A stretch of 64,000 nt of DNA, from positions 62,001 to 126,000 of the forward strand of contig NZ_JAFBFA010000011.1 of NCBI RefSeq assembly GCF_016909015.1. Direction: 5' to 3'. The notes under the pieces are model-generated. The model worked only from the letters and a program-made list of their open reading frames with translations. It was not told the DNA's origin and searched no databases. The stretch comes from Gracilibacillus alcaliphilus. Its GTDB lineage: Bacteria; Bacillota; Bacilli; Bacillales; Amphibacillaceae. Of the stretch, positions 52,460 to 60,310 are shown piece after piece; position 1 is the first letter of the stretch; the number at the start of each line of letters is the position of its first letter. A program made the position numbers and the translations under genes.

Positions 52460-53178
52460 TTTCGGTTAAACATTTAAGAAAAACGTTTGGCGAAACAGAA
52501 GTATTAAAAGATATTAGCATGGATATCCACTCACAAGAGGTTGTTGTAGTAATTGGTCCATCTGGTTCTGGTAAATCCACCTTCTTGCGCTGTCTCAACC
52601 TGATTGAATCGGTAACAGACGGATCAATTGTTATCGATGGACAGGAAATCACCGCTTCTGGCGTGAATGTGAATACATTGCGTACGGAAGTTGGAATGGT
52701 GTTCCAACAATTTAATTTGTTCCCTCATAAAACGGTATTAGAGAATATTACGCTGCCAATCGTGACCGTGAGGAAATGGAAGAAGCACCAGGCAGAAGAA
52801 AAGGCGATGGATTTGCTGCAGAAAGTAGGCCTGTTAGAAAAAGCTTCGGCTTATCCAGATTCATTGTCAGGCGGTCAAAAACAGCGTGTGGCTATAGCAC
52901 GGGCATTAGGAATGGAACCTAAGGTGATGTTATTTGATGAGCCAACTTCTGCACTTGATCCGGAGATGGTTGGAGAAGTATTAGGTGTAATGAAGCAGTT
53001 AGCAGAAGAAGGGATGACCATGGTAGTAGTCACGCACGAAATGGGTTTTGCCCGGGAAGTCGGCGATCGTGTGGTCTTTATGGATGACGGATATGTGGTA
53101 GAGGAAAAACCGCCTAAAGAATTATTTGAAAAACCGGAGCATGAACGCACGAAAGCATTTCTAAGTAAGGTGCTTTAA
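52456..53178 (+). CDS. Amino acid ABC transporter ATP-binding protein (GlnQ-like)
   Basis: The 240-residue ATPase has Walker A GPSGSGKST, Q-loop VFQQFNLFPHKTV, signature LSGGQKQRVAIARAL, Walker B VMLFDEPTSALD and switch His in VVTHEMGF. Length and motifs are those of the polar amino acid uptake family (GlnQ, ArtP, TcyC). It is coupled to the permease by ATGA and followed by a terminator. Confidence 0.93.
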   Translation: MISVKHLRKTFGETEVLKDISMDIHSQEVVVVIGPSGSGKSTFLRCLNLIESVTDGSIVIDGQEITASGVNVNTLRTEVGMVFQQFNLFPHKTVLENITLPIVTVRKWKKHQAEEKAMDLLQKVGLLEKASAYPDSLSGGQKQRVAIARALGMEPKVMLFDEPTSALDPEMVGEVLGVMKQLAEEGMTMVVVTHEMGFAREVGDRVVFMDDGYVVEEKPPKELFEKPEHERTKAFLSKVL

Positions 53179-53190
53179 GAGAGCGTGTAG

Positions 53191-53234
53191 GCTGTTGCAC
53201 AATGTAAATATTGCATTTTGTAACAGCTTTTTTG
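53191..53234 (+). terminator. Terminator of the amino acid importer operon
   Basis: GCTGTTGCACAATG (53191-53204) pairs imperfectly with CATTTTGTAACAGC (53214-53227), and TTTTTTG follows. It shares its core with the hairpins at 33667 and 53641. Confidence 0.8.
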
Positions 53235-53408
53235 TATGTTGGATGGTTCATTTTGATTATTGTTAATGATAAGAAAGAGTATTTACATAAGCCAGCCTTT
53301 TTTCAGCTGTCTAAGTCGGCTTCAACAGCTAGAATCATAGCATGAAAAGGATGAAATAACCTTGGCAACAGATTAAAGTCGGTTCATGTTAAAAGATAAG
53401 AAAAAGCT

Positions 53409-53568
53409 GGCATCTTATCAAAAGACGTCCCCATAAAGCTTAAACAACTAAGATAACCCCGGTATCTTATCAAAAGACAACTCCTTAAAGCTTAAACAGC
53501 TAAGATATAATCTCAGTATTTGATGAAAGGCCTACTCATTGCGGCTTGAAAAGATCGAATAGTCATAG
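53409..53568. repeat. Tandem imperfect repeats of about 52-54 bp
   Basis: Two well-matched units (53409-53460 and 53461-53514) share ATCTTATCAAAAGAC, TAAAGCTTAAACA and CTAAGATA. A third, weaker unit follows to about 53568. Each of the first two can fold through ATCTTA/TAAGAT. There is no open frame. The rest of the 618-base gap 53179-53797 holds the operon terminator, a GCTGTTGCACAATG-type hairpin (53641-53685) and the leader of the next gene. Confidence 0.65.
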
Positions 53569-53640
53569 GGGGCAACAGAAATGGCTATCTTGACAGCACC
53601 CCTTTTCAACCATTACAAAGGATTAAGTCATGTACTTCTA

Positions 53641-53685
53641 AAGAGGGTCTGTCGCATCATGTAAACTCATTGTGCAACAGGCTCT
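53641..53685. repeat. Palindromic hairpin related to the GCTGTTGCACAATG family
   Basis: AAGAGGGTCTGTCGCATCATG and CATTGTGCAACAGGCTCTT form an imperfect stem. The second arm is the reverse of the core found in the terminators at 33667 and 53191. Here it does not directly follow a gene. Confidence 0.55.
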
Positions 53686-53797
53686 TCGTGTCACTAAAAA
53701 ATCAAGAAGTATAATCGATTCTTTTTCTGCTTATCATTTGCTTTCCATTTTAAGTAATATTGCGTTCGTGATATGATAAGAAAAAGGAGGAATCCAG

Positions 53798-54718
53798 ATG
53801 AAACTAGTAAACTATTGCTTAAAACATCCCTTTGCAACAAGCCGTATGGGTGTAATGACTGGCAGTCAAGTGGTAGATTTGGCATCCGCACAGACAGAAT
53901 TAAAAGAAACAGGAGTTATTGCAGGTGATACAGCCCCTATTGCTGCAGCCCCTGCTGTGTTTTATACCGATGCAGCGTTACATATTAAATTAGCAGCAGA
54001 GGTGTATGCACAGCTTGTTCGCTATAAACCGAAATGCATGTTTCACCGTTCTGAAGTGAAGCTGCTGACACCTATCCCTCAGCCTTCCAAGATTATCTGT
54101 ATAGGTACCAACTATGCAGACCATGTGAAAGAAATGGGCAGCGAGATGCCTCAATATCCAGTGCTATTCTCCAAGTTTACGAATGCGATGATTGGTCCAG
54201 AAGATGTTATTCATAAATCAGCGGCAACAGAAGCTCTTGATTATGAGGTAGAATTAACTGTGGTTATGGGGAAGAAGGCAAGCAAGGTATTGAAAGAAGA
54301 AGCTCTAGATTACGTAGCTGGATATACGATTGGCAATGATGTATCGGCCAGGGATTTACAAAAACGCACACCACAATGGCTGCAAGGAAAATCATTAGAT
54401 CATACAACACCCTTTGGCCCTTGGATGGTAACAAAGGATGAGATACCAAACCCCGGTGAATTGAAAGTGGAGTCTTTTGTGAATGGTGTGAGACGCCAAT
54501 CCTCTAACACGAAACATTTTATCTTTGATATACCGTATCTAATTGAATTTATCACCAATCTAATCACATTAGAGCCAGGTGATATGATTATGACAGGAAC
54601 TCCAGATGGTGTAGGCTTCGCCATGAATCCCCCGAAATTATTGGAAGATGGGGACGTAGTAACAATGGAGATTGAAGGGATAGGGCAGTTAGAAAATATA
54701 GTGGCAGCTAAATCCTAG
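53798..54718 (+). CDS. Fumarylacetoacetate hydrolase family protein
   Basis: The 306-residue protein has a FAH catalytic domain from about residue 100. CIGTNYADHVKEMG is followed by metal ligands in ALDYEVELTVVMG, then GYTIGNDVSARDLQ and MTGTPDGVGFAM. The ATG has AAAAGGAGG upstream. FAH-family enzymes act on 2-oxo or acylpyruvate substrates such as homoprotocatechuate intermediates or oxaloacetate. With no pathway neighbours the substrate is open. A strong terminator follows. Confidence 0.9.
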   Translation: MKLVNYCLKHPFATSRMGVMTGSQVVDLASAQTELKETGVIAGDTAPIAAAPAVFYTDAALHIKLAAEVYAQLVRYKPKCMFHRSEVKLLTPIPQPSKIICIGTNYADHVKEMGSEMPQYPVLFSKFTNAMIGPEDVIHKSAATEALDYEVELTVVMGKKASKVLKEEALDYVAGYTIGNDVSARDLQKRTPQWLQGKSLDHTTPFGPWMVTKDEIPNPGELKVESFVNGVRRQSSNTKHFIFDIPYLIEFITNLITLEPGDMIMTGTPDGVGFAMNPPKLLEDGDVVTMEIEGIGQLENIVAAKS

Positions 54719-54753
54719 GCATCAGAATAGACGTATTCGATAAGAGAATGATT

Positions 54754-54803
54754 ACTTCAGCACATCTTTTTTTGCCAAGATGAAAAAAGAGATGTGCTGA
54801 AGT
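54754..54803 (+). terminator. Terminator after the FAH-family gene
   Basis: ACTTCAGCACATC (54754-54766) followed by T-rich sequence pairs with its complement ending near 54803. The arms are 13 bp or more and sit about 36 bases past the stop. Confidence 0.8.
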
Positions 54804-54828
54804 CGAAATATATAGTATAAAATGGAAA

Positions 54829-54987
54829 TATTGCATCATTCCTGTAGCCATTCTCACGGATGGACATAAAATAGACAATCCCCGATTGATTTCCCGCATG
54901 AAAAAGAAACTGCAGCGAGAACAGCGAAAATTACCCAGACACAGCGGCGGCCTTGTGCAAGATCTTTATACACAAAAGAATATATGA
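54829..54987 (+). pseudogene. Fragment of a second tnpB (IS605 family)
   Basis: In one frame the bases read VAILTDGHKIDNPRLISRMKK and continue KLQREQRKLPRHSGG before a stop. This matches the stretch after the first RuvC aspartate in many TnpB proteins (DG-KI-NPR, then LKREQRKLSRK). Only about 45 residues survive, with nothing recognisable of TnpB on either side. The gap 54719-55407 otherwise contains a terminator, a palindrome at 55179, a promoter and a short leader frame. Confidence 0.65.
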
Positions 54988-55178
54988 TCATGAAGTACAA
55001 CAGCCTAGCGAAACAAGAGCTGTTTTTTGTAAAGAAGTAGGGTGAACTCACTATGAATACATGCGTCTAGAAATTGTATACAACTTTTCAGGATGTGAAA
55101 GTTAAGTTAATAATTAAATTGCAAGTGTTAAAAAACTGTTTTCGTTGATATAATAGATAGGGTCGTTCTAATCACATA

Positions 55179-55191
55179 ACGGACCGTCCGT
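55179..55191. promoter_or_regulatory. Perfect palindrome ACGGACCGTCCGT, TetR-operator-like
   Basis: The 13-bp palindrome has 6-bp arms and a single central base. It lies about 25 bases downstream of a TATAAT (55149-55154). The form is like operators of TetR-family repressors, but no regulator gene is adjacent. Confidence 0.4.
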
Positions 55192-55274
55192 AAGACTTTT
55201 CTTGATGGAAATCTCATAGAATATAGAACTCGTGACCTAAGGAGTTATTATTTTAATTTTCTATTAACTAAATA

Positions 55275-55304
55275 TGGAAAATGTTAACCTGGTTAGTGTA
55301 TAAT
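55275..55304 (+). promoter_or_regulatory. Candidate promoter of the penicillin-binding protein gene
   Basis: TATAAT (55299-55304) is preceded by TGGAAA (55275-55280) at 18 bases. It lies about 100 bases upstream of the gene and before a short leader frame. Confidence 0.5.
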
Positions 55305-55351
55305 TAAGTGAAAAGCTTCAGTATGATAATTTTTACAGGAGAGGTAATGTG

Positions 55352-55378
55352 ATGCAAAGAAGAAGCTATCAGGATTAA
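55352..55378 (+). CDS. Possible 8-residue leader peptide upstream of the penicillin-binding protein
   Basis: A short frame, MQRRSYQD-stop, follows a good ribosome site (AGGAGAGG) and ends 29 bases before the penicillin-binding protein start, which has its own AGGAGG. It may be a translated leader, or a chance frame behind a purine-rich stretch. No attenuator stem is evident. Confidence 0.3.
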   Translation: MQRRSYQD

Positions 55379-55407
55379 CACCTGCATCAGATAAATAGGA
55401 GGCTCTA

Positions 55408-58107
55408 ATGAAAAAACAATTTTCATCTTTTATGGAACAAATAAAAGCTTTGTTTGATCGTATAAACTTAAAAAAGGTATCTAGAGGTATGAATATTACG
55501 TATCTGGTAGTTAGTAAACTAGTTATAATTTTTTGCGTCTTTATTCTATTATTATCCATGTTTGGCGGAGGAGTAGCAGCGGGCTATTTTGTGTCGTTAA
55601 TTGATGATACACCGGTAAGTTCTGAGGTTGAACTTAAAAATGCGGTTTACAACTATAATGAAACGAGTGAGATTTATTTTGCTGATAATAAGTTTCTAGG
55701 AACAGTCCCAACCGAATTAGAAAGATATGAAGTGTCCTTAGAAGATGTTTCAGAACACGTGATCCATGCCTTAGTTGCAACAGAAGATGAATATTTTTAT
55801 GAACATGAGGGTGTTGTTCCAAAAGCAGTTTTGCGTGCCGGGGTGCAAGAAGTAACTAATTCTAATGTTCAGTCAGGTGGAAGTACGCTGACGCAACAGC
55901 TGATTAAACAGCAAATCCTAACAAATGAAGTATCTTTTGAACGAAAAGCAAATGAAATGCTGTTGGCGCTTCGTTTGGAGAAGTTTATGTCGAAAGAAGA
56001 AATACTGGAAGCCTATTTAAATGTCACTCCATTTGGCCGAAATGCTAATGGACGTCAAGTGGCTGGTGTTCAAGCTGCGGCAGAAGGGATTTTCGGGGTA
56101 AAGGCAAGTGAGTTAAACATCCCGCAAGCTGCATTTATTGCTGGGTTGGCACAAAGCCCATTTGGCTACACTCCTTTTACAAGTGAAGGTGACGTGAAGG
56201 AAAATATTGATCAAGGCTTAAATAGAATGAATTTTGTATTAACAAAGATGCGGGAGAATAACTATATAACAGAAGAAGAGTATCAAGAGGCTTTAGCCTA
56301 TGATATAAAAGAACATTTGACTTCACCTTCTCCAACCTCCATTGACGAGTATCAATACTTGACGAATGATATTTTAAAGCGAGCTTCAGACATTATAATG
56401 GAACAACTGCTTGCTGAAGATGAGATAGTGTTAAGTGAGATTAAAGATAAAGAAGAACGAGCGCAAATAGAAGAAGAATATCAATCGAAAGCAACGACTG
56501 CATTAAGGCAGAATGGCTACAGAATTCATACGACAATTGATCAAGAATTGTATGTTGCCGTTCAGGAGGCTGTGACAAATGATGCATTATTTGGAAGTGA
56601 ACGGACGGTAACCAAAGACGGCGAGCTTGCCACCGAAAAAGAAGAAGTAGCTGCTGTTTTGCTTGATAATGAGACCGGGGCGATTTTAGCTTATGTCGGC
56701 GGGCGAGATGAAGGAAATACTGAAAATCAATATAATTTAGCTACACAGGCAGGGCGTCCAAGTGGTTCCACAATGAAACCGTTACTTGCCTTTGCGCCTG
56801 CTTTAGAGGTGGGAACTATTCAGCCTGGAACCATTATTCCAGATACACCAGAACGTTATCAGGCAAATGGCAAACAGATTAATAATTTTGATTTTCAGCA
56901 TAAAGGAAAATTAACGGTTCGCCAATCTGTTGCACAGTCTAGAAACGTACCTGCTATACGTGCTTTTAAATCGGTATCACCAGATTACACTAAAGAAGTA
57001 TTTGATAAACTAGGTTTTAATTATTTTGAAGATGTCCTACCAGAATCTGCTCCATTAGGGCCTATTGATATAACGGTAGAACAAAATGTTAATGCATTTG
57101 CGACATTTGCTAATGGAGGCGACTATGTTGAATCTTATTTGATTGACAGAATAGAAACAAATGATGGAGAAGAAATTTACCGGCATGAATCAGAGCCAGT
57201 TGACGTATTTTCTCCACAAACATCTTATTTAATGATCGATATGATGCGTGATGTATTACGCGGATCCGGAACAGCTGCAGCGCTCCCTAGCCAACTGAAA
57301 TTCCAAGCAGACTGGGCAGGGAAAACAGGTACATCACAAGACTCAAAGGATTATTGGTTTGTAGCAACCAATCCGAATGTAACGCTGGGGGTTTGGTTAG
57401 GTTATCCTTCTAACTTAGTACTCGATGCAGGCTATTCCCAGCGGACTATGCGCCTTTGGGCCAGTATAGCAAATGCAGCTTATGATGTAGATGCAGAGGT
57501 CATCAATCCTTCCCAACGTTTCCAAGAACCAGACGGAATTGTGCATATCGGTTCCGAAATATTTAATGAAAAATATACGAACTTAAATGGTACGAATCAA
57601 TTTACCAATATGTATCCTACGAAGGAAGACATTGAGAAAAAGCAAAAAGAGGCAGAACGCAAGAAACAGGAAGAAGCGAAGAAGAAAGAGGAACGCAAAC
57701 AACAGGAAGAGAAGAAGAAAAAGGAAGAAGAGCGCAAACAGCAAGAAGAGGAGAAAAAAGAAGCAGATCGTAAACAACAGGAAGAAGAGAAGAAGCAACA
57801 AAAAGAGGAGAAGAAACAAAAAGAGGAAGAACGCAAAAAGCAGGAAGAAGCGAAAAAACAAGAGGAAGAGCGTAAAAAGCAAGAAGAAGCAAAGAAACAG
57901 GAAGAAGAACGTAAAAAGCAGGAAGAAGCGAAAAAACAAGAGGAAGAACGCAAAAAACAAGAAGAAGCAAAGAAACAAGAGGAAGAGCGTAAAAAGCAAG
58001 AAGAAGCAAAGAAACAAGAGGAAGAGCGTAAAAAGCAGGAAGAGGCGAAGAAACAAGAGGAGGAGCGTAAAAAGCAAGAGGAAGCAAAGCAACAAGAAGA
58101 AGAATGA
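55408..58107 (+). CDS. Class A penicillin-binding protein (PBP1-type) with long charged C-terminal tail
   Basis: The 899-residue bifunctional enzyme makes and crosslinks peptidoglycan. A membrane anchor at about residues 33-60 precedes a GT51 transglycosylase with Glu126 in EDEYFYEHEG and GGSTLTQQLIKQQ. The transpeptidase domain has Ser454 (STMK), SRN at 511-513 and KTGT at 639-642. From about residue 740 the protein is almost only Lys, Glu, Gln, Arg and Ala. It ends in repeats of about 13 residues (KKQEEERKKQEEA) that would form a long charged helix outside the cell. The ATG follows ATAGGAGG. Confidence 0.93.
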   Translation: MKKQFSSFMEQIKALFDRINLKKVSRGMNITYLVVSKLVIIFCVFILLLSMFGGGVAAGYFVSLIDDTPVSSEVELKNAVYNYNETSEIYFADNKFLGTVPTELERYEVSLEDVSEHVIHALVATEDEYFYEHEGVVPKAVLRAGVQEVTNSNVQSGGSTLTQQLIKQQILTNEVSFERKANEMLLALRLEKFMSKEEILEAYLNVTPFGRNANGRQVAGVQAAAEGIFGVKASELNIPQAAFIAGLAQSPFGYTPFTSEGDVKENIDQGLNRMNFVLTKMRENNYITEEEYQEALAYDIKEHLTSPSPTSIDEYQYLTNDILKRASDIIMEQLLAEDEIVLSEIKDKEERAQIEEEYQSKATTALRQNGYRIHTTIDQELYVAVQEAVTNDALFGSERTVTKDGELATEKEEVAAVLLDNETGAILAYVGGRDEGNTENQYNLATQAGRPSGSTMKPLLAFAPALEVGTIQPGTIIPDTPERYQANGKQINNFDFQHKGKLTVRQSVAQSRNVPAIRAFKSVSPDYTKEVFDKLGFNYFEDVLPESAPLGPIDITVEQNVNAFATFANGGDYVESYLIDRIETNDGEEIYRHESEPVDVFSPQTSYLMIDMMRDVLRGSGTAAALPSQLKFQADWAGKTGTSQDSKDYWFVATNPNVTLGVWLGYPSNLVLDAGYSQRTMRLWASIANAAYDVDAEVINPSQRFQEPDGIVHIGSEIFNEKYTNLNGTNQFTNMYPTKEDIEKKQKEAERKKQEEAKKKEERKQQEEKKKKEEERKQQEEEKKEADRKQQEEEKKQQKEEKKQKEEERKKQEEAKKQEEERKKQEEAKKQEEERKKQEEAKKQEEERKKQEEAKKQEEERKKQEEAKKQEEERKKQEEAKKQEEERKKQEEAKQQEEE
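57820..58104 (+). repeat. In-gene tandem repeats of 39 bp encoding the charged tail
   Basis: About seven near-identical units, each encoding 13 residues of the type EERKKQEEAKKQE, make up the 3' end of the gene. Differences are mostly silent. Tandem DNA of this kind can change copy number by slippage or recombination. Confidence 0.8.
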
Positions 58108-58181
58108 TAAAACCCCCGAAATGCTCCACAGATAGTATGGTAGCAAAGTGATTACGTCCTCTATGTTTGAGAAATTAATTG

Positions 58182-58216
58182 CTGGAACACCTTTTGAATC
58201 AGGTGTTCCAGTTTTT
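58182..58216 (+). terminator. Terminator after the penicillin-binding protein gene
   Basis: CTGGAACACCT (58182-58192) pairs perfectly with AGGTGTTCCAG (58201-58211), and TTTTT follows. Confidence 0.88.
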
Positions 58217-58283
58217 CTCGTTAAGGATGTGCAAATAGGGCGTTAATGGAAAGATCATTAAGCTAGCCGTATTGCAGTAAGCA

Positions 58284-58940
58284 TTATTTGGCGGTGGCTG
58301 CTACGGAATGTAATGCAGCAGTTTCCCTTGCCGCCTCAAAGTTTAGCATTAGTTTATAGTAAACTGATAAGGCAAGGTATGCTAAGATAGACATCATAAA
58401 AAATGGAATAAAGAAGGTAAATACATAGAGACTAATGTAAATGATCAATAGTCCAACTGCTCCAATACCAATAGTAAATAAAGGTGCTCCAATGGTGAGA
58501 AAAAAGGCTGATTTCCATGTAGCTATTAACTTGATTTCCATATGCACTGTGATAGAGAAAAAATGCAGCGTAAAGACAAACAAGCTGACTGCGACCAATA
58601 GGAATAAAATCGTAAAGAACATATTGGTTGTCCCTAGCAGCAAATAATAGTACAGCAACACACCCCATAATAAAATAATCATCCCTCCGCCTAATAAGCT
58701 TCTTAGATAATTTTCTTTATAGTATGTAAAGAAAGAACGAAGAAGCGGGACTTCCTGCTTCATCACCATTTTTCTGATCACCCCGAATAACGCGGCAGTA
58801 GCTGGAAAAAAGATAAATGGCGCCAACACAATAATCGTCAATAAAATGGTGTATACCTCATCAGGCTTATCCATAGCCAGCAGACTTAAAGCAAAAAATA
58901 AAATAGGCAGATTCAAGAACAACCATAACACATTGGTCAA
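58284..58940 (-). CDS. DUF624 (YesL-like) membrane protein with uncertain start
   Basis: The 218-residue product from a TTG at 58940 has four or five membrane segments and the DUF624 pattern LWLFLNLPILFFALSLL, then FFPATAALFGVIRKMVMKQE. The family normally has about 25 more residues before this. They are readable upstream in the same frame (FRKFTNIATVITRIALTNV) but have no ATG, GTG or TTG start. A one-base shift near 58970 would join them to an ATG. The gene may therefore be damaged at its 5' end. It stands alone and is not linked to a sugar importer. Confidence 0.7.
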   Translation of the reverse strand: MTNVLWLFLNLPILFFALSLLAMDKPDEVYTILLTIIVLAPFIFFPATAALFGVIRKMVMKQEVPLLRSFFTYYKENYLRSLLGGGMIILLWGVLLYYYLLLGTTNMFFTILFLLVAVSLFVFTLHFFSITVHMEIKLIATWKSAFFLTIGAPLFTIGIGAVGLLIIYISLYVFTFFIPFFMMSILAYLALSVYYKLMLNFEAARETAALHSVAATAK

Positions 58941-59189
58941 GGCTATCCTGGTGATGACTGTTGCTATATTTGTAAACTTTCTGAAATATCCTCTCCATGA
59001 AAAGGGGGAATGCGGTACAGAATCACTTTATCATACCACCTAGATCGTTCACATGTCACTTGCATAATTACTTTGTTATTCATTATATGTTTAAAGGGAA
59101 AAACAATAGGAGCATTAGATATAGTAGGAATAAATAAGGTTTTGCTGAATATAGGTGAATAGGCAAATCAATTTTTCTGATAAACACTA

Positions 59190-59218
59190 TTGCATGAAAA
59201 TACAAAATAAAGTATAAT
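59190..59218 (+). promoter_or_regulatory. Promoter of the arginine operon, with possible ArgR box
   Basis: TTGCAT (59190-59195) and TATAAT (59213-59218) are separated by exactly 17 bases. The spacer region CATGAAAATACAAAAT resembles an ArgR box (CATGAATAAAAATKCAAK) loosely. The rest of 58941-59256 shows nothing else. Confidence 0.7.
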
Positions 59219-59256
59219 TATAAATAATTAGCGACGGAATTTTAGGGGGAAATATT

Positions 59257-60294
59257 GTGGAAGTAGCTATTGTAGGAGGAACAGGCTATGGAGCGGTTGA
59301 ATTATTACGTTTCTTGCATAACCATCCTCATGTAAATGTAAAAAAAGTTATCTCACATTCGAATAGTGGAACGGCATTAGCAGATGTTTATCCGCATCTG
59401 ACTGAGATTGTTGATATAGAGATGTCAGCATTAGATATTGACGAATTAGCACAAGAGGTCGAAGTTGTCTTTTTTGCCACACCTTCTAATGTGAGTAAAC
59501 ATCATATACCAGCTTTGGTGGATAAAGGTGTACGCTGTATCGATTTGTCCGGTGACTTTCGGTTGCGCGACGGCGGGCAGTATCTGAGCTACTATGGAGA
59601 AGAAATCGCACCAGCGGCTTATATGGAGCAGGCTGTATACGGATTAACAGAATGGAACAAAGAACAGATCAAGGATGCCATGATACTGGCGAATCCGGGA
59701 TGTTATCCGACAGCAACGAGTCTCGGCTTAATTCCTGCTTTGGAGCAGGGAATCGTCGATCAGTCATCTATTATTATTGATGCCAAAACAGGAGTTTCTG
59801 GCGCTGGAAGGAGTTTAGCGCTGAATGTTCACTTTTCCGAAATGAATGAGAATTTAAAGGCGTATAAAATCGGTGAACATAAGCATATTCCAGAAATTGA
59901 GCAAACACTGACAGATACGGTTAAAGAACCTGTTCAAGTGATTTTTACCCCTCATATTGTACCGATGACACGAGGTATTATGAGCACCATCTATGTTGAT
60001 TTGCCGGAGACTTACACAACTAGTCAAGTGTTGGAAATGTATCAGACATATTATCAGGATCATCCTTTTGTTCGTGTCCGACCGGAAGGTGTTTTCCCGG
60101 GAACAAAGGAAGTCTATGGCAGTAACTATTGTGATATCGGTTTATATGCGGATGAACGGACTGGCAAGCTGATCATTGTGTCTGTGATTGATAATCTAGT
60201 AAAAGGCGCAGCAGGGCAAGCCATTCAGAATATGAACGTGATGTGCGGTTGGGACGAAAAAACAGGATTGGATCAATTACCTATTTATCCATAA
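59257..60294 (+). CDS. argC: N-acetyl-gamma-glutamyl-phosphate reductase
   Basis: The 345-residue enzyme reduces N-acetylglutamyl phosphate to the semialdehyde, the third step of arginine synthesis. The NADP-binding GGTGYGAVELLRFL is at the N-terminus. The catalytic Cys149 lies in LANPGCYPTATSL, and the conserved His region is GEHKHIPEIEQ. It starts at a GTG with GGGGGA upstream. It is first in argC-argJ-argB-argD behind a clear promoter. Confidence 0.96.
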   Translation: MEVAIVGGTGYGAVELLRFLHNHPHVNVKKVISHSNSGTALADVYPHLTEIVDIEMSALDIDELAQEVEVVFFATPSNVSKHHIPALVDKGVRCIDLSGDFRLRDGGQYLSYYGEEIAPAAYMEQAVYGLTEWNKEQIKDAMILANPGCYPTATSLGLIPALEQGIVDQSSIIIDAKTGVSGAGRSLALNVHFSEMNENLKAYKIGEHKHIPEIEQTLTDTVKEPVQVIFTPHIVPMTRGIMSTIYVDLPETYTTSQVLEMYQTYYQDHPFVRVRPEGVFPGTKEVYGSNYCDIGLYADERTGKLIIVSVIDNLVKGAAGQAIQNMNVMCGWDEKTGLDQLPIYP

Positions 60295-60310
60295 GGAGTG
60301 AAAAGCTAAC

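Noticed and set aside
53409..53568. CRISPR array
   Set aside because: The units are contiguous tandem copies without unique spacers, and no cas gene is in the window.
57583..58146. Long minus-strand open frames rich in Leu and Phe opposite the penicillin-binding protein tail
   Set aside because: They are the complement of Lys/Glu codon repeats, have no ribosome sites, and exist only because the repeats lack stops in every frame.
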